Below the pieces are notes generated by a model. It was not told the DNA's origin and did not search any database. It saw nothing but the letters and a program-made list of their open reading frames with translations. Source: Isoetes taiwanensis (lineage: Eukaryota > Streptophyta > Lycopodiopsida > Isoetales > Isoetaceae). Taken from it: a stretch of DNA of 64,000 nucleotides. The stretch lies in the NCBI GenBank assembly GCA_021234155.1, contig JAJEKV010000066.1, forward strand, positions 6,174,800 to 6,238,799, read 5' to 3'. Both the position numbers and the translations under genes were made by a program. Within the stretch, counting starts at the first letter, position 1; every line of letters starts with the position of its first letter. Shown in pieces: positions 11,545-20,822 of this stretch.

Positions 11545-11772
11545 TCAGTTCATAATATTGCCACATTCATTGAACAATATCGAGAAAACACGAACTGGAT
11601 GTAAGCATAGTGGACTATAGTTCAGTGTTACAAAATGACGTGAAATATCAAACTTGGTGCAACAGGATCGTTTCCGCAAAAGACATATGCATACTCATTA
11701 ATTTTGATGATATTTCTAGAAAAGATGGTGGGCATGTTGCAGCAGCACATAGATGATGATGACGTTCTGTAA
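11545..11772 (+). CDS. Two short exon-like fragments, unidentified
   Basis: CTGCAG|TCAG opens a frame, SVHNIATFIEQYRENTNW, that ends at GGAT|GTAAGC (about 11545-11601). A second one, TTTCTAG|AAAAG, opens KMVGMLQQHIDDDDVL and ends at TTCT|GTAAGT (about 11719-11771). The matching acceptor and donor signals suggest remnants of a spliced gene. Function is unknown. Confidence 0.3.
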
Positions 11773-12226
11773 GTTGCCTCTTCCTTGATTTTCTCATATT
11801 TGATAGTTGAATATCAGATATATGAATTTAAGATCGATTGCTAAGAGATGCGTCAAGTAAGAATGATCCCAATCTCAAGTTCCATTTTGTTCATGCGAAT
11901 ACTTTTGTAAGTTGAGGTATAATTTGTCGATACTTTGTAGGCCTCACTAACAAGAAATAAGACATGGTTTAGCCTAAAAATGATAGTTTGTGTTCATCGT
12001 TCCAAATATTGTATTCAACATTTCTTAATTTGAAGCATTGAGCCCATGGTTTTAGTTGAAGTTCTGAAAAATGTTGAGCATTTCTTATTCTGAAGTGAAA
12101 CCACTGATTTATGTTCAGCATTCCTTATTCTAAAGCATTAAGCTCATAGTTCAAGTTGAAATTTCCTCAATTTAAGTTTCCTTACCTTCCACGTGTAAGT
12201 GTATTAGGTTCTATGGTTATTGACAG

Positions 12227-12380
12227 TCGGACATCGTTCGCTGCAGTTGAAGCATGCATGCAGAAACCATGGTCTGTATATTGTCCTACCTTCATTCTAT
12301 TTAATCCATTAGAACTGAGGAGGCCAAAATGGGTTGGTGGACATCTATCTATCCCACAGCAATTTGGATATCGTCCACAG
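12227..12380 (+). CDS. Unidentified 154-bp exon-like fragment
   Basis: Bounded by TTGACAG| and CCACAG|GTTTGT. It reads FAAVEACMQKPWSVYCPTFI, then PKWVGGHLSIPQQFGYRPQ without a stop. Good splice borders and protein-like sequence argue for a real exon. I do not recognise the protein. It may belong with the exon-like pieces at 11.5-11.8 kb. Confidence 0.35.
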
Positions 12381-12479
12381 GTTTGTGGTGTGGTAACTCC
12401 TTTGTCATCGTCTAAGATCTTTTCTCAATTTCCACGTAGGCGGCAGTTTTTAAGCCAAATGGGTAGATTAGAAAAGAAT

Positions 12480-13350
12480 AAGTTCTAAATTATGCTGTCA
12501 TCTCCGCAAAGGTGTTTAAATTTGATAATAATAAAAAAAAAAAAATACAAAAAGTTAGGGTCCACTATTACATTCAATCTTTACAAAATGGAATTATTAA
12601 AAAATCAATAACATTCCAGAAAATTCCTACATATCCATATAATTCCACTTTTCCAAATTTATGAACATAGGACGTGTTTCACAATTGTATTTTAGCCTTT
12701 GAAATTTTGAATTATGTGATGACCTTTATTTTCCCGCACTACAAGACATTCCATATTTCCTAACAAATAGTTGCTAAGCCCGGGCACCATTACTATTTGT
12801 ATTAAAGTTTCATTATTAGCATTGTCTAATTTAATAATCCAATAAGTTCAATACTTATGCGTCATTGTACGGCATGCACAATAGTCTCCCATATTCCAAC
12901 AGAATGGATTGGTAAGCCATGCACCATAGAATAGTCATCCATATTCCCATGAAATAAAGCTAAGTATCTTTTCCCATTACATTCCATGACATTACGTAGT
13001 TCAAACATTAGAGACTCAATTTATTCACAACCATCAAGACTTCATCAAAATAAAATAATGAGTAATGCTAAGATCACTACCTCCCTCCGAACCAAAAAGG
13101 GACATACACTTCTTCAACTATAACATTGTTGCTTTCATATTGCAACAAAACTTTCTATAGGTTCCTAAAGCCTACCAATGCGTCATCATAAAATCAATTT
13201 ATTAGGAGTATCACATATACAAAGATGACACACTATAAATTTCTATAGGTCAACATTTAAGATCAAATCCATAACTTCATATGCAAATAATTTCTTATCT
13301 TCATCAATGAATCTCAAAGGCTTGCTCTATATACCCTTGCCCCCTCCAAG
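12480..13350. other. AT-rich non-coding stretch with decayed Helitron end
   Basis: At 12776-12797 the sequence AGCCCGGGCACCATTACTA resembles the Helitron end at 13697-13724 with about 8 bp of the hairpin deleted. A 15-bp A-rich run occurs near 12532. No gene was seen. Confidence 0.4.
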
Positions 13351-13352
13351 CC

Positions 13353-13354
<2 letters not shown>

Positions 13355-13395
<41 letters not shown>

Positions 13396-13680
13396 AAATA
13401 GGAATATATTAAACCACTAGAATGCGATCAAGTACAATGATAAGTGTGGTGGCTAAGAAATGAAGTGCCATCATGATTCACAATCTGTAGGAATGTCGAC
13501 CAAATTTCCCGCTTAACTGTGCCAGACAAGCTTGAGACTTGGTAAGCATACCACAACTTATGCCTCAAGATCGAAACTAACCGAAAAGGACTAAGCACTG
13601 CATTCTGAAAGATCTTCGCTCTCCGTCTTTTCCAAATCAACCACAGAAGCCACATTGTTTCTTATGAAACAAACATCTCT
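13355..13680 (-). mobile_element. L1-type LINE 3' end with poly(A)
   Basis: On the minus strand a frame reads MWLLWLIWKRRRAKIFQNAV, then GTVKREIWSTFLQIV. This resembles the zf-RVT/C-terminal region of plant L1 LINEs (pattern WxxWKxRNxxIF). A short 3'UTR follows, then a run of about 40 A (13355-13394 read in reverse). It is a 5'-truncated, dead retrotransposed copy. It lies immediately inside the Helitron end, so the Helitron may carry it. Confidence 0.75.
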
Positions 13681-13696
13681 TCAAATTGCGACTAAA

Positions 13697-13724
13697 GCCC
13701 GGCAACGCCGGGCACCATAACTAG
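13697..13724 (+). mobile_element. Helitron 3' terminus (plus strand)
   Basis: The stem GCCCGGC/GCCGGGC (13697-13703, 13707-13713) is followed by ACCATAACTAG and then T at 13725. This is a canonical plant Helitron 3' end, nearly identical to the minus-strand end at 40-67. The element body lies to the left. The 5' TC end was not located, and no RepHel (Rep/helicase) gene was seen in the window. Confidence 0.85.
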
Positions 13725-14054
13725 TATTTTATAGTTCTGAAATTCGTGTGTTCTTTATTTCACAGGTTGCTAAACTCTTTAACTGCATTTTGGAAGATAA
13801 AGGTAGTTCGTTGGCTACAGAGGATTTCGTTTCTAAATGTTCAGTGGTTTTGAATTGATTGTCAAAATATGACTTTGAACTATGATTTAAGCCACTTCAC
13901 CCTTCGGCCATGGAGGGCAACCCTCCATGCGTAGCACCTTGTTTTTTTCTTTCAGCATACCCAAATAAACATTATAGGAAGTTCTAAGGCTTGAAACGGT
14001 TTATTCCAACGTAAGTAATGGCTCAAATGCAAACATCAGGAATAATAAACATTC

Positions 14055-14250
14055 TATTCACCTGGACATGAGCACTAACTCATTCCATTCACTTGGACAT
14101 GGCATCAACTCAATCCGACCTCTTGGATATGGCATCTGCTCATTCCAATCATTAACCTGGCAACCGCTCATTCCAATCACCTGGACAAGAGCACCAACTC
14201 TTTCCATCCTTAAGGCACCAATCTCAACCAGTAGCATCAACTACTGCTCA
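14055..14250. repeat. Degenerate tandem repeats, unit about 30-40 bp
   Basis: Variants of CTCATTCCA(TT/AT)CAC(T)TGGACA recur about five times, at variable spacing. This lies about 300 bp inside the primer site of the minus-strand LTR element. Confidence 0.65.
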
Positions 14251-14553
14251 TAATTTTAGACAACAATCTAAAATTATCCGTTGAGGCACCAACCTCAATC
14301 ATAAGGATGCAATAAGAAATATCTAAAGATTCTAATCACAATCCGTAAACATCAATTTCATACCAGACAAGAGGTAACCTATTTGCAATGTCCTCCTCTT
14401 GGACCTCTTGTGCTACCTTCTTTTCACCTTTACTCTTCTCGACTTCAGAAGTTCTCGGTTCTTGCATTGCCTTAAGCTATCTTGTGTGCTGCTAAGCCAC
14501 TCAAATTTCCAACGCTTCCATCACCCACAGCTCCGCTAGTAAAGACTGGAACT

Positions 14554-14567
14554 GAGCTCTGATACCA
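14554..14567 (-). promoter_or_regulatory. Retrotransposon primer binding site (initiator Met tRNA)
   Basis: The minus strand reads TGGTATCAGAGCTC, the standard plant LTR-retrotransposon primer site complementary to initiator Met tRNA. It lies 2 nt from the LTR edge at 14570. Confidence 0.85.
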
Positions 14568-14569
14568 AT

Positions 14570-15225
14570 TGTTATGAATGCTCTATTCTTCCTGCAAATT
14601 CATCAACTTATTAGAAAGCAAAATACCATAGGGTACTCGATTTACCACCCAACCGGACCAACTAGAAGAGATATGTCACCAAGTCAAGCAACTCCGCAAG
14701 ACTGTATAAAAACAAGCTCTCTCTAGCCACCAACCACTGGTGTTACATGAACTCCTTCTAATGATATGATCACGCAAGGAACAAGAGAAGATACTAGAAG
14801 GTAAGGCTAGGCACATCATCAACATAAGAAGAAACAGATCTAGCTGTGCAGTCAGCTTAGACCTCTATGCACCTTTCTGGGCATAACATTCCAACCGTAA
14901 GGAATCTATAGACAACCAAGCCCAATTTAGAAACTAGACTTCAAGGGCTTTCCAAAAAGATAAGGATCGCCAATTTCTGAGTTGTGGTCGCGGAGATATC
15001 ATGTCTCAAAATTGTCCTTCTATTTATAGGTAACAACACCTTTTTTTGCCTTTTGGCCTTTAGATAAAGGTCAAGGTTTATTTTTAGCTCTCTCTTTGAT
15101 AATATCAAGGCTTAGACATACTAGATGGCTTTCTTACTTGATCATATCAATAAATATTGTTCCATGTAAGGCCACTCCCCCGAGCATCATTATTAATTAT
15201 TAACCTTAAATCATATTTCCTCACA
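14570..15225 (-). mobile_element. LTR of a retrotransposon (5' LTR, minus orientation)
   Basis: The left edge, TGTTATGAATG (an ACA end on the minus strand), abuts the primer site. A minus-strand TATA box, CTATAAATAG, lies at 15020-15029. I place the right edge at CCTCACA (TGTGAGG on the minus strand), giving a TGT...ACA LTR of about 656 bp; this edge is inferred. The internal region left of 14554 contains no recognisable gag or pol and no second LTR, so the element is truncated. Copia or Gypsy cannot be decided from what remains. Confidence 0.65.
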
Positions 15226-15229
15226 CCAT

Positions 15230-17180
15230 TCTCATGAATCCAATCACTTGTATATATACTTTGTGAAGAATGTGTAGATGTCATTTTAGCATGTAGAGTT
15301 TTCGTTTTTTTCTTAAAGGAAATCTTTCAAAGATTGAGCCTGTATGGTGCACAAATATTAACAAGCCAACGTTCAACATGCATAATACTCATCAAAAGTA
15401 CTCCAAAGTCTTCAAAGCAAGTTGATCTCACTGGGCACAACCATTCAAGCATTTTGGTTGTTTTCTTATTAGCACTCAAACTTTTGTTAGGAAAAAATAC
15501 ATCACGCCATTTGATGTTTAGCTCCAAGCAAGTAACTAGATTTATAGCTACCTATAATACGGTCTTAATTCTATTATAGAAAGATAATGATATGATTAAA
15601 AATGCAAACTTGCTAGTTCATCATTTTTTATAAAATATTTTATAACAAGTCTACATGAGCTTATATTCATGTCTCCAATAGATATGATTCGTAGACATCT
15701 CGAGATTCTTAGATTCATCACCCATGGATAATTTCTAAGCTAGAGTATGATTGTGATAGCTTTTGTTTCTAACTCATCTCAATGAATAGTATGCAACATT
15801 CACAAAGTGTTAAAGCTTAAAATGTTCTTACAACTAAGTACAATGGCGTGCCTTGATCATTTAATGTAGATGGAAACATTGCAATAAGATAAGGTCTTAT
15901 CTAGGAAGAATATAATAACTGGTCAGATGTATAAACACCTTATGCAGGCAACGCACAACAAGTTGCAAGGGTCTAAAATGTTAAAGTGAGTAAGATCTTA
16001 GACGTACTTGCATGAATCAAATCATTAGATGCATGGCAAGATGATTGCACTCTTAAAAGCTCTACTATTGAGAAGAATAAGTTTTAAAATGCGAGTTTAT
16101 GTAAATAGATTCTATAATGATCAAGAAGTTCTTCAATATATAAGCTTGATATCGACAATCCAAGTTGATGCATGGCTTGCGGATCACAATTTTGTGATAT
16201 CCCCATGACGTTTTGAACCTTTGGCCTTTCGCCTTGTTAACTTTTTCAACTTCTCAAGACACTATTTATCCTTTTATTCAACTTCTCAAGACACAGTTAT
16301 CCTTTTGATCTACACAAACAATAATAATCCATTCAATTCAATCTCTCACTTTTTAAAACATCTATAGTGGTAACCTTTTAATCTTTCTCCTTGATTGCTT
16401 TAGTTTTTATTATTTTTAGCAGGCTTGCCTAATGCCCCTACAACAGTTCTATCTATGTGTACAACCACCTAGACTCAATTAAATGTGATTCGTCGGATCT
16501 ACAATTTTTTACATCAACGATGTAGAAAATTATAAAATTCAAGAAAAGATGCAGCAAACCACTCTTCTCCATACCTATGTAGCAGTGGGTTCTTCTTGAA
16601 GACCCATAGGATGCTGAATTATGTCCAACATATCATAACAAAGCAACCGCCTTTGCACATAAACCCTTGTTAGAGTGATTTTGCTTCATATCTATTACTC
16701 TATCGGGGCATGGAAATTAGAAAAACCCATAAATTTGCGAGAACTTTGACTTGAGATTCTTTCTGCGTGGCCCGACTAACCAAAACGACATTCATTGTGG
16801 GAGGGTGTTGTGCCTAATTCTACCCGGCTTTGTGCATCGGTATAGCCACATGCTTGTTAACTTTGCATTAGCAGCACCAATGTAGACATGTGGAAGCATC
16901 TTGTAGAAATGATTATGGGATAAATGCAAAAGAAGCCTATTCTACCCTTATCATCCCTGGAACTCTATAACTGAAAGCCTTTTACATTTTAGTGTACAAG
17001 ATGTGTTTTTGTTTCAGATTTTTCTCAAAGGTAAGTGGCATGCAAAATGAATTCATGTTTAGTCTATAATAGTTTAACTAATTCTGTTGATCAAACCACT
17101 ATGGGATGGCAAGTGAGAATGCTCATGTTGAAGAAAAAACATGGATTCTTAAAAGTCTTTAAAATGATGTGTACAGACAA
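15230..17180. other. AT-rich stretch, nothing recognised
   Basis: Short frames only. A duplicated phrase (CAACTTCTCAAGACAC, about 16249 and 16280) indicates a small local duplication. No gene, RNA or transposon end was recognised. Confidence 0.35.
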
Positions 17181-17188
17181 CTAGAACT

Positions 17189-17449
17189 TCATGATTCTTT
17201 TGGATATGTTCTGGCCTCTATTTGACCTTGGAGAAGGGATAACATTATTGTTCCTGCACTTTTGGACAGCAGTTGTTGTTGACTTGATTTTATCAGGTCA
17301 ATCATTTCCTTGATGCCAATTATTATTCCAACAATTGATGGCAAAGACATGCTCTCTAAAAATGCAAATAACTGGTGCCATGGTTGGAAATTCTGGATTT
17401 GGGTTTCCAGGTGAACACATCTTGCTAAGTAACAAATAAAATGCCCCAA
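17189..17449 (-). CDS. Unidentified helical open frame
   Basis: The minus-strand frame includes SLPSIVGIIIGIKEMIDLIK, then SQQQLLSKSAGTIMLSLLQG, to a stop at 17189. It is predicted to be helical by eye. Another minus frame is also fairly open, so the coding assignment is uncertain. No family was recognised. Confidence 0.2.
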   Translation of the reverse strand: MGHFICYLARCVHLETQIQNFQPWHQLFAFLESMSLPSIVGIIIGIKEMIDLIKSSQQQLLSKSAGTIMLSLLQGQIEARTYPKES

Positions 17450-18180
17450 CTCATCTGGACAAGGAGAATCAGAATGGCTATTCTGTTGAAGTTATGGCCA
17501 TGTACATCTTAATCAATTCCTTTGCCATATTATTATTCAAGGTTTGGAGGCTCATTTATATAGCTAGTTCTTTATCGTTAGATTGTAGGCATTACTTATA
17601 CAAGAACTTCTTAACATGAACATGAGCAACTGAAACCTTTGTATCTTCTATTAGCAGTGCACTTAGTTAAAATATTAGTACTAAAGATTGAGGCACTTGG
17701 ACTGCAGCAAATTAAATAAACATAATTTGATAGGACACAACAGACTAGTGGTCAAGATGAATATGAATAAGAACAAGTGAAATGTTTCAAATATGTGTAA
17801 CAGTCTGCTTCATGCCAACCATATGGTCCCCTCAATACCATCGTAGCATTGTTCTTGTTTCTTGTTTGTCTTAACAAAATCTAGATTGAGCTTGCCAAGT
17901 TAATTCAATATGGCGCAATAGGTATACATGCTTAAGGGAGGTATCCCTTCGATTGCATGAACTTGTTTATGGAGGAAACTAAATTGTTCGTTTTCCTGAT
18001 AGCTATATGCACATTTCAAGACTTATGGAAGTGTTTTAGGCCTAAGTAGGTGAGCCTGCATATGTATCTCAAGAGAGAGATTTGCAACAAGATGTAGTTG
18101 TTGGGAATTGGGCATTAATTTAAGCATGGACATAAGCATTCTAACTTGCCAGTGATAATGTAGAACTGAAGTTCTATGTG
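17450..18180. other. AT-rich stretch, nothing recognised
   Basis: No coding or repeat signal was recognised. Confidence 0.3.
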
Positions 18181-18220
18181 CTAAACAAAATTATTAATTC
18201 CTTTATGTATTGTATATAAT

Positions 18221-18722
18221 TTTTTTTTTAATATAATAATCAACACACAACTACCATTAACATAAACTATTGTATTTAACACATTTAAATTAAAATCCCC
18301 CTTAAACCCCCTTTGGTTTGGGTGCATATTCACACGGGGGGTTACTCCGGGCAACGAGAGCTTTCGGATGGGCATATTTGCCCTTTATTCCAAGATCTGG
18401 ACCGTACATAGCGATCCTCGTTTGTGGGGTATGCATGTACAATTTTTTGTATACTGTATATTAAAGTTTGCAAAATACTATAAGATTTGAGAGAATGTAC
18501 TTAATGGTGTTAATTTTGTACATGTATTGTAAATATATTTTTGGGGCTCTCGCTGTCCTACGTAACCCCCCGTGTAAATATGCACCCAAAACAAAGGGGG
18601 TTTAAGGGGGATTTTAATTTAAATGTGTTAAATGATATAGTTTATGTTAATAATGTTAATGGTAGTTGTGTGTTGATTATTATATTAAAAAAAAAAAAAA
18701 TTGGGCCCTTCGGGCCCTAACT
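18221..18722 (+). mobile_element. Long inverted-repeat element (copy 1)
   Basis: The left arm (about 18221-18361) is the near reverse complement of the right arm (about 18546-18697). Both carry CCCCCTT...GGTTTGGGTGCATATT-type blocks and AACATAAACTA/TAGTTTATGTT. The spacer is about 185 bp. The right arm ends in a run of 14 A, then TTGGGCCCTTCGGGCCCTAAC. A copy of the spacer plus right arm without the left arm exists at 57028-57370. The mobile unit may therefore be spacer plus right arm plus A-tail, with the left arm an inverted partial second copy. Confidence 0.7.
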
Positions 18723-18724
18723 AA

Positions 18725-18830
18725 AGCAAACGTAGGCAAACTTTATGGGTTATACACTGTTATAAAAAGGGCAAAAACAATATACGCAAACACACTGTTA
18801 TAAAATGGGCAAAAATAATAATATCATAAG
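18725..18830 (+). repeat. Short tandem repeat, unit about 45 bp
   Basis: CACTGTTATAAAA(A/T)GGGCAAAAA(C/T)AAT occurs twice, with intervening ACGCAAA. Confidence 0.55.
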
Positions 18831-18883
18831 GTTTACTGAAAGGGGCCATGGCGCCCAATATAAAGCCAGTACCACTAGTTGAA

Positions 18884-19009
18884 GAATAGAATAGAATAGA
18901 TTTTTTTAACGGTCACGGAGACCAATAGGTCATGGGACCCATACAATGGGCTAGTACAATCATTACTACTAGGATTAAAAAACCCCTGCCTCGAAAGGTT
19001 TTCAAGGGA
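18884..19009 (-). mobile_element. LINE 3'UTR fragment (copy B)
   Basis: On the minus strand it carries the 3'UTR block AAAACCTTTCGAGGCAGGGG..TTAATCCTAGTAGTAATG, the CCCATTGTATGGGTCCCATG block and a (TATTC)n tail. It is the same family as copies A, C and H, truncated to about 125 bp. Confidence 0.85.
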
Positions 19010-19129
19010 ATCAACTGTCAAAATAGTTTAAAATACCCCCTAATATTGTAAACTGCACATTGTCATGCATATGCTAGTGCATATGATAACATGTGCTGGT
19101 ATCAATGCAAGCACATAATCTGTAACATC

Positions 19130-19262
19130 TGGTGCAAGATCTCCCACAAATATGGAATGATCTGGACCGGAATCACCACGGCTGTCCCATATGCCAAAAG
19201 ATGCTCAGTTCAATCTTCTTCAAAACATCCATGCCCTCCACAACTTTTCCAAAAACAACATG
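19130..19262 (-). pseudogene. Cyclophilin (peptidyl-prolyl isomerase) exon relic
   Basis: After an AATATGCAG acceptor (minus strand, about 19263) the frame reads KHVVFGKVVEGMDVLKKIE. This is a well-known conserved block near the C-terminus of cyclophilin-type peptidyl-prolyl isomerases. The last strand of the fold may survive in another frame as GTAVVIPVQI, which would imply a frame change after KKIE. No other cyclophilin exons were found nearby. It is an isolated fragment and not a gene. Confidence 0.65.
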
Positions 19263-19299
19263 CTTCCTGCATATTAACCATTAATCATTAGGACTAAGA

Positions 19300-20690
19300 A
19301 AATAGAAAATTTTAATAACGAACCACCATCATTGTCAAATATAAAATGGATATCAATGTCAGGCATTTGCACATCCTCTACTGAAGTTAAAGCAAATTAA
19401 TGCCAGTGTTTTAAATGCCAAAGGGATCCAATAATGTGAGCTTTTAAGCAGAAAAGTATATCAAAATAACTCAGCTAAGGACAGAACATTCCAAACATCA
19501 AAACACTGTCACTAAAACAGGGTGTGGTAAAAAGAAACCAACAGCTTCTTCTACATGGAAGTGCCAGTATTGGTAACACCTTATATAACAGAATCAAGTG
19601 GTTGTACATGGATTCATGACTTAATAACAAATACTCTAATAAATTCACTCAATAACAGGCCATAGCAAGGTCAACTATCACCAGTAAAAATAAATTACTA
19701 CAGTTAGCTTGCATTGCAACTATAAGGGGTTTGCTTGTTACATTCTGTAAAAATGACAACAACAACACTAGGCAGTATTAGAAAATTAAACAACAGTTAG
19801 CATGACCAGCATCTCAGCATGATAGCAGAGAGCTCATGATATTCTTACAATCCAGCATGGGCATCCTGCAGAGCTCCAGATTTACCATATATCTGAGCAA
19901 TCTAGTTTCCTAAAAACTTATCTCGGCCTAATCATTGTTGTAGACTTTGATCATTCCACAACTAGCATCGAAATCAACATTAAAATACCTCATGTTTGTG
20001 ATGTCTTAGGCAACTGTACCTCCAAGGATGCTTGGTTAAGGCCACCTGTAATAAGACTTTGAAGCCTTCTGCAGATACCGATTGCAAGAAGCAAAGAGGT
20101 TGTTGTGATGCCTACTCAATGTGGAAGCATTTGAACAAGAAAAACCTACTTTCTGGCCGAAATACTCCACTGTATGCTTTGCTATACTTTGAAGATGTAC
20201 TTTGTCTGCTATTTTCCACAGCTCGTTTTATCCTTTTAGCTGCCGATAAATCTTCCTGGGCCAAGATGCCTGGTTGCAGCTGCAAAGCAACTAGGGATGA
20301 AGAAATGTACATGATTTATGGCTCTTGGACTGCCCCATACTGAAGCCAGAGATTGGAGATGCAATCGCTTATTAGAAGCAGAGCTCTTCCACCTAAATCA
20401 ATTCAAGATTTCCTGTATCAGACCCATCGATGCACTGTCAGACCCATCAGACCAATTAACCCTGTATCAGACCCATCGATGCACTACCATAACCGCCAAC
20501 AGGCCATGCCTGCGGCCAGATGTGCCACATGCCAAATCCGGAACCCTAATATTAACCACAAACCTATTTGAAAACCACAAATCTAATATTAACCTAATAT
20601 TTGAAACCTAAACTAAAAAAACATGCAAACAATAAAAGCCCCACAACCACACGATTTTCCCTCTTCTTTAAACTCAATGGCTAACAAATG
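19300..20690. other. Mostly unrecognised stretch
   Basis: Near 19890-19920 a minus-strand frame reads AQIYGKSGALQDAHAGL, which resembles a PPR repeat helix, but the surroundings do not continue the repeat. A 103-codon frame at 20032-20343 (+) is not recognised. At 20405-20485 CCTGTATCAGACCCATCGATGC is duplicated. Confidence 0.35.
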
Positions 20691-20694
20691 GGTG

Positions 20695-20815
20695 CACTCT
20701 AGAAATACCGTTTAGTACGTCCACGTGAATACGCCCGTGAAATCATATGAAAACCATGCCAAAAAGCGTATAAAATCACCAAAAAAAACCCCTGTTATAA
20801 TGCTAGATATGGGTC
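20695..20815 (+). repeat. Dispersed repeat (copy 1; copy 2 at 59475)
   Basis: GGGTGCACTCTAGAAATAC, TTTAGTAC, GAATACG, AAATCATAT.GAAAACC and CCC(C)TGTTATAATGCTA occur in the same order at 59475-59605. It abuts the left end of the helicase pseudogene, so it probably marks an insertion that truncated it. Class unknown. Confidence 0.7.
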
Positions 20816-20822
20816 TGCTAGA

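Noticed and set aside
13766-13860. Exon VAKLFNCILEDKGSSLATED after TTTCACAG
   Set aside because: Plausible splice acceptor and short frame, but it lies outside the Helitron end, is very short and has no partner exon.
15020-15029. Promoter of a host gene on the minus strand
   Set aside because: The TATA box lies inside an LTR next to a retrotransposon primer site, so it is the LTR promoter.
18703-18724. Helitron 3' end (GC hairpin followed by TAACTAA)
   Set aside because: The second copy at 57350 ends TAACAAAA without a CTRR tetranucleotide, and the hairpin follows poly(A), so a Helitron assignment is not supported.
19880-20340. Pentatricopeptide repeat gene on the minus strand
   Set aside because: Only one helix-like block (AQIYGKSGALQDAHAGL) fits. 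Flanking frames do not continue the 35-residue repeat, so I do not call it.
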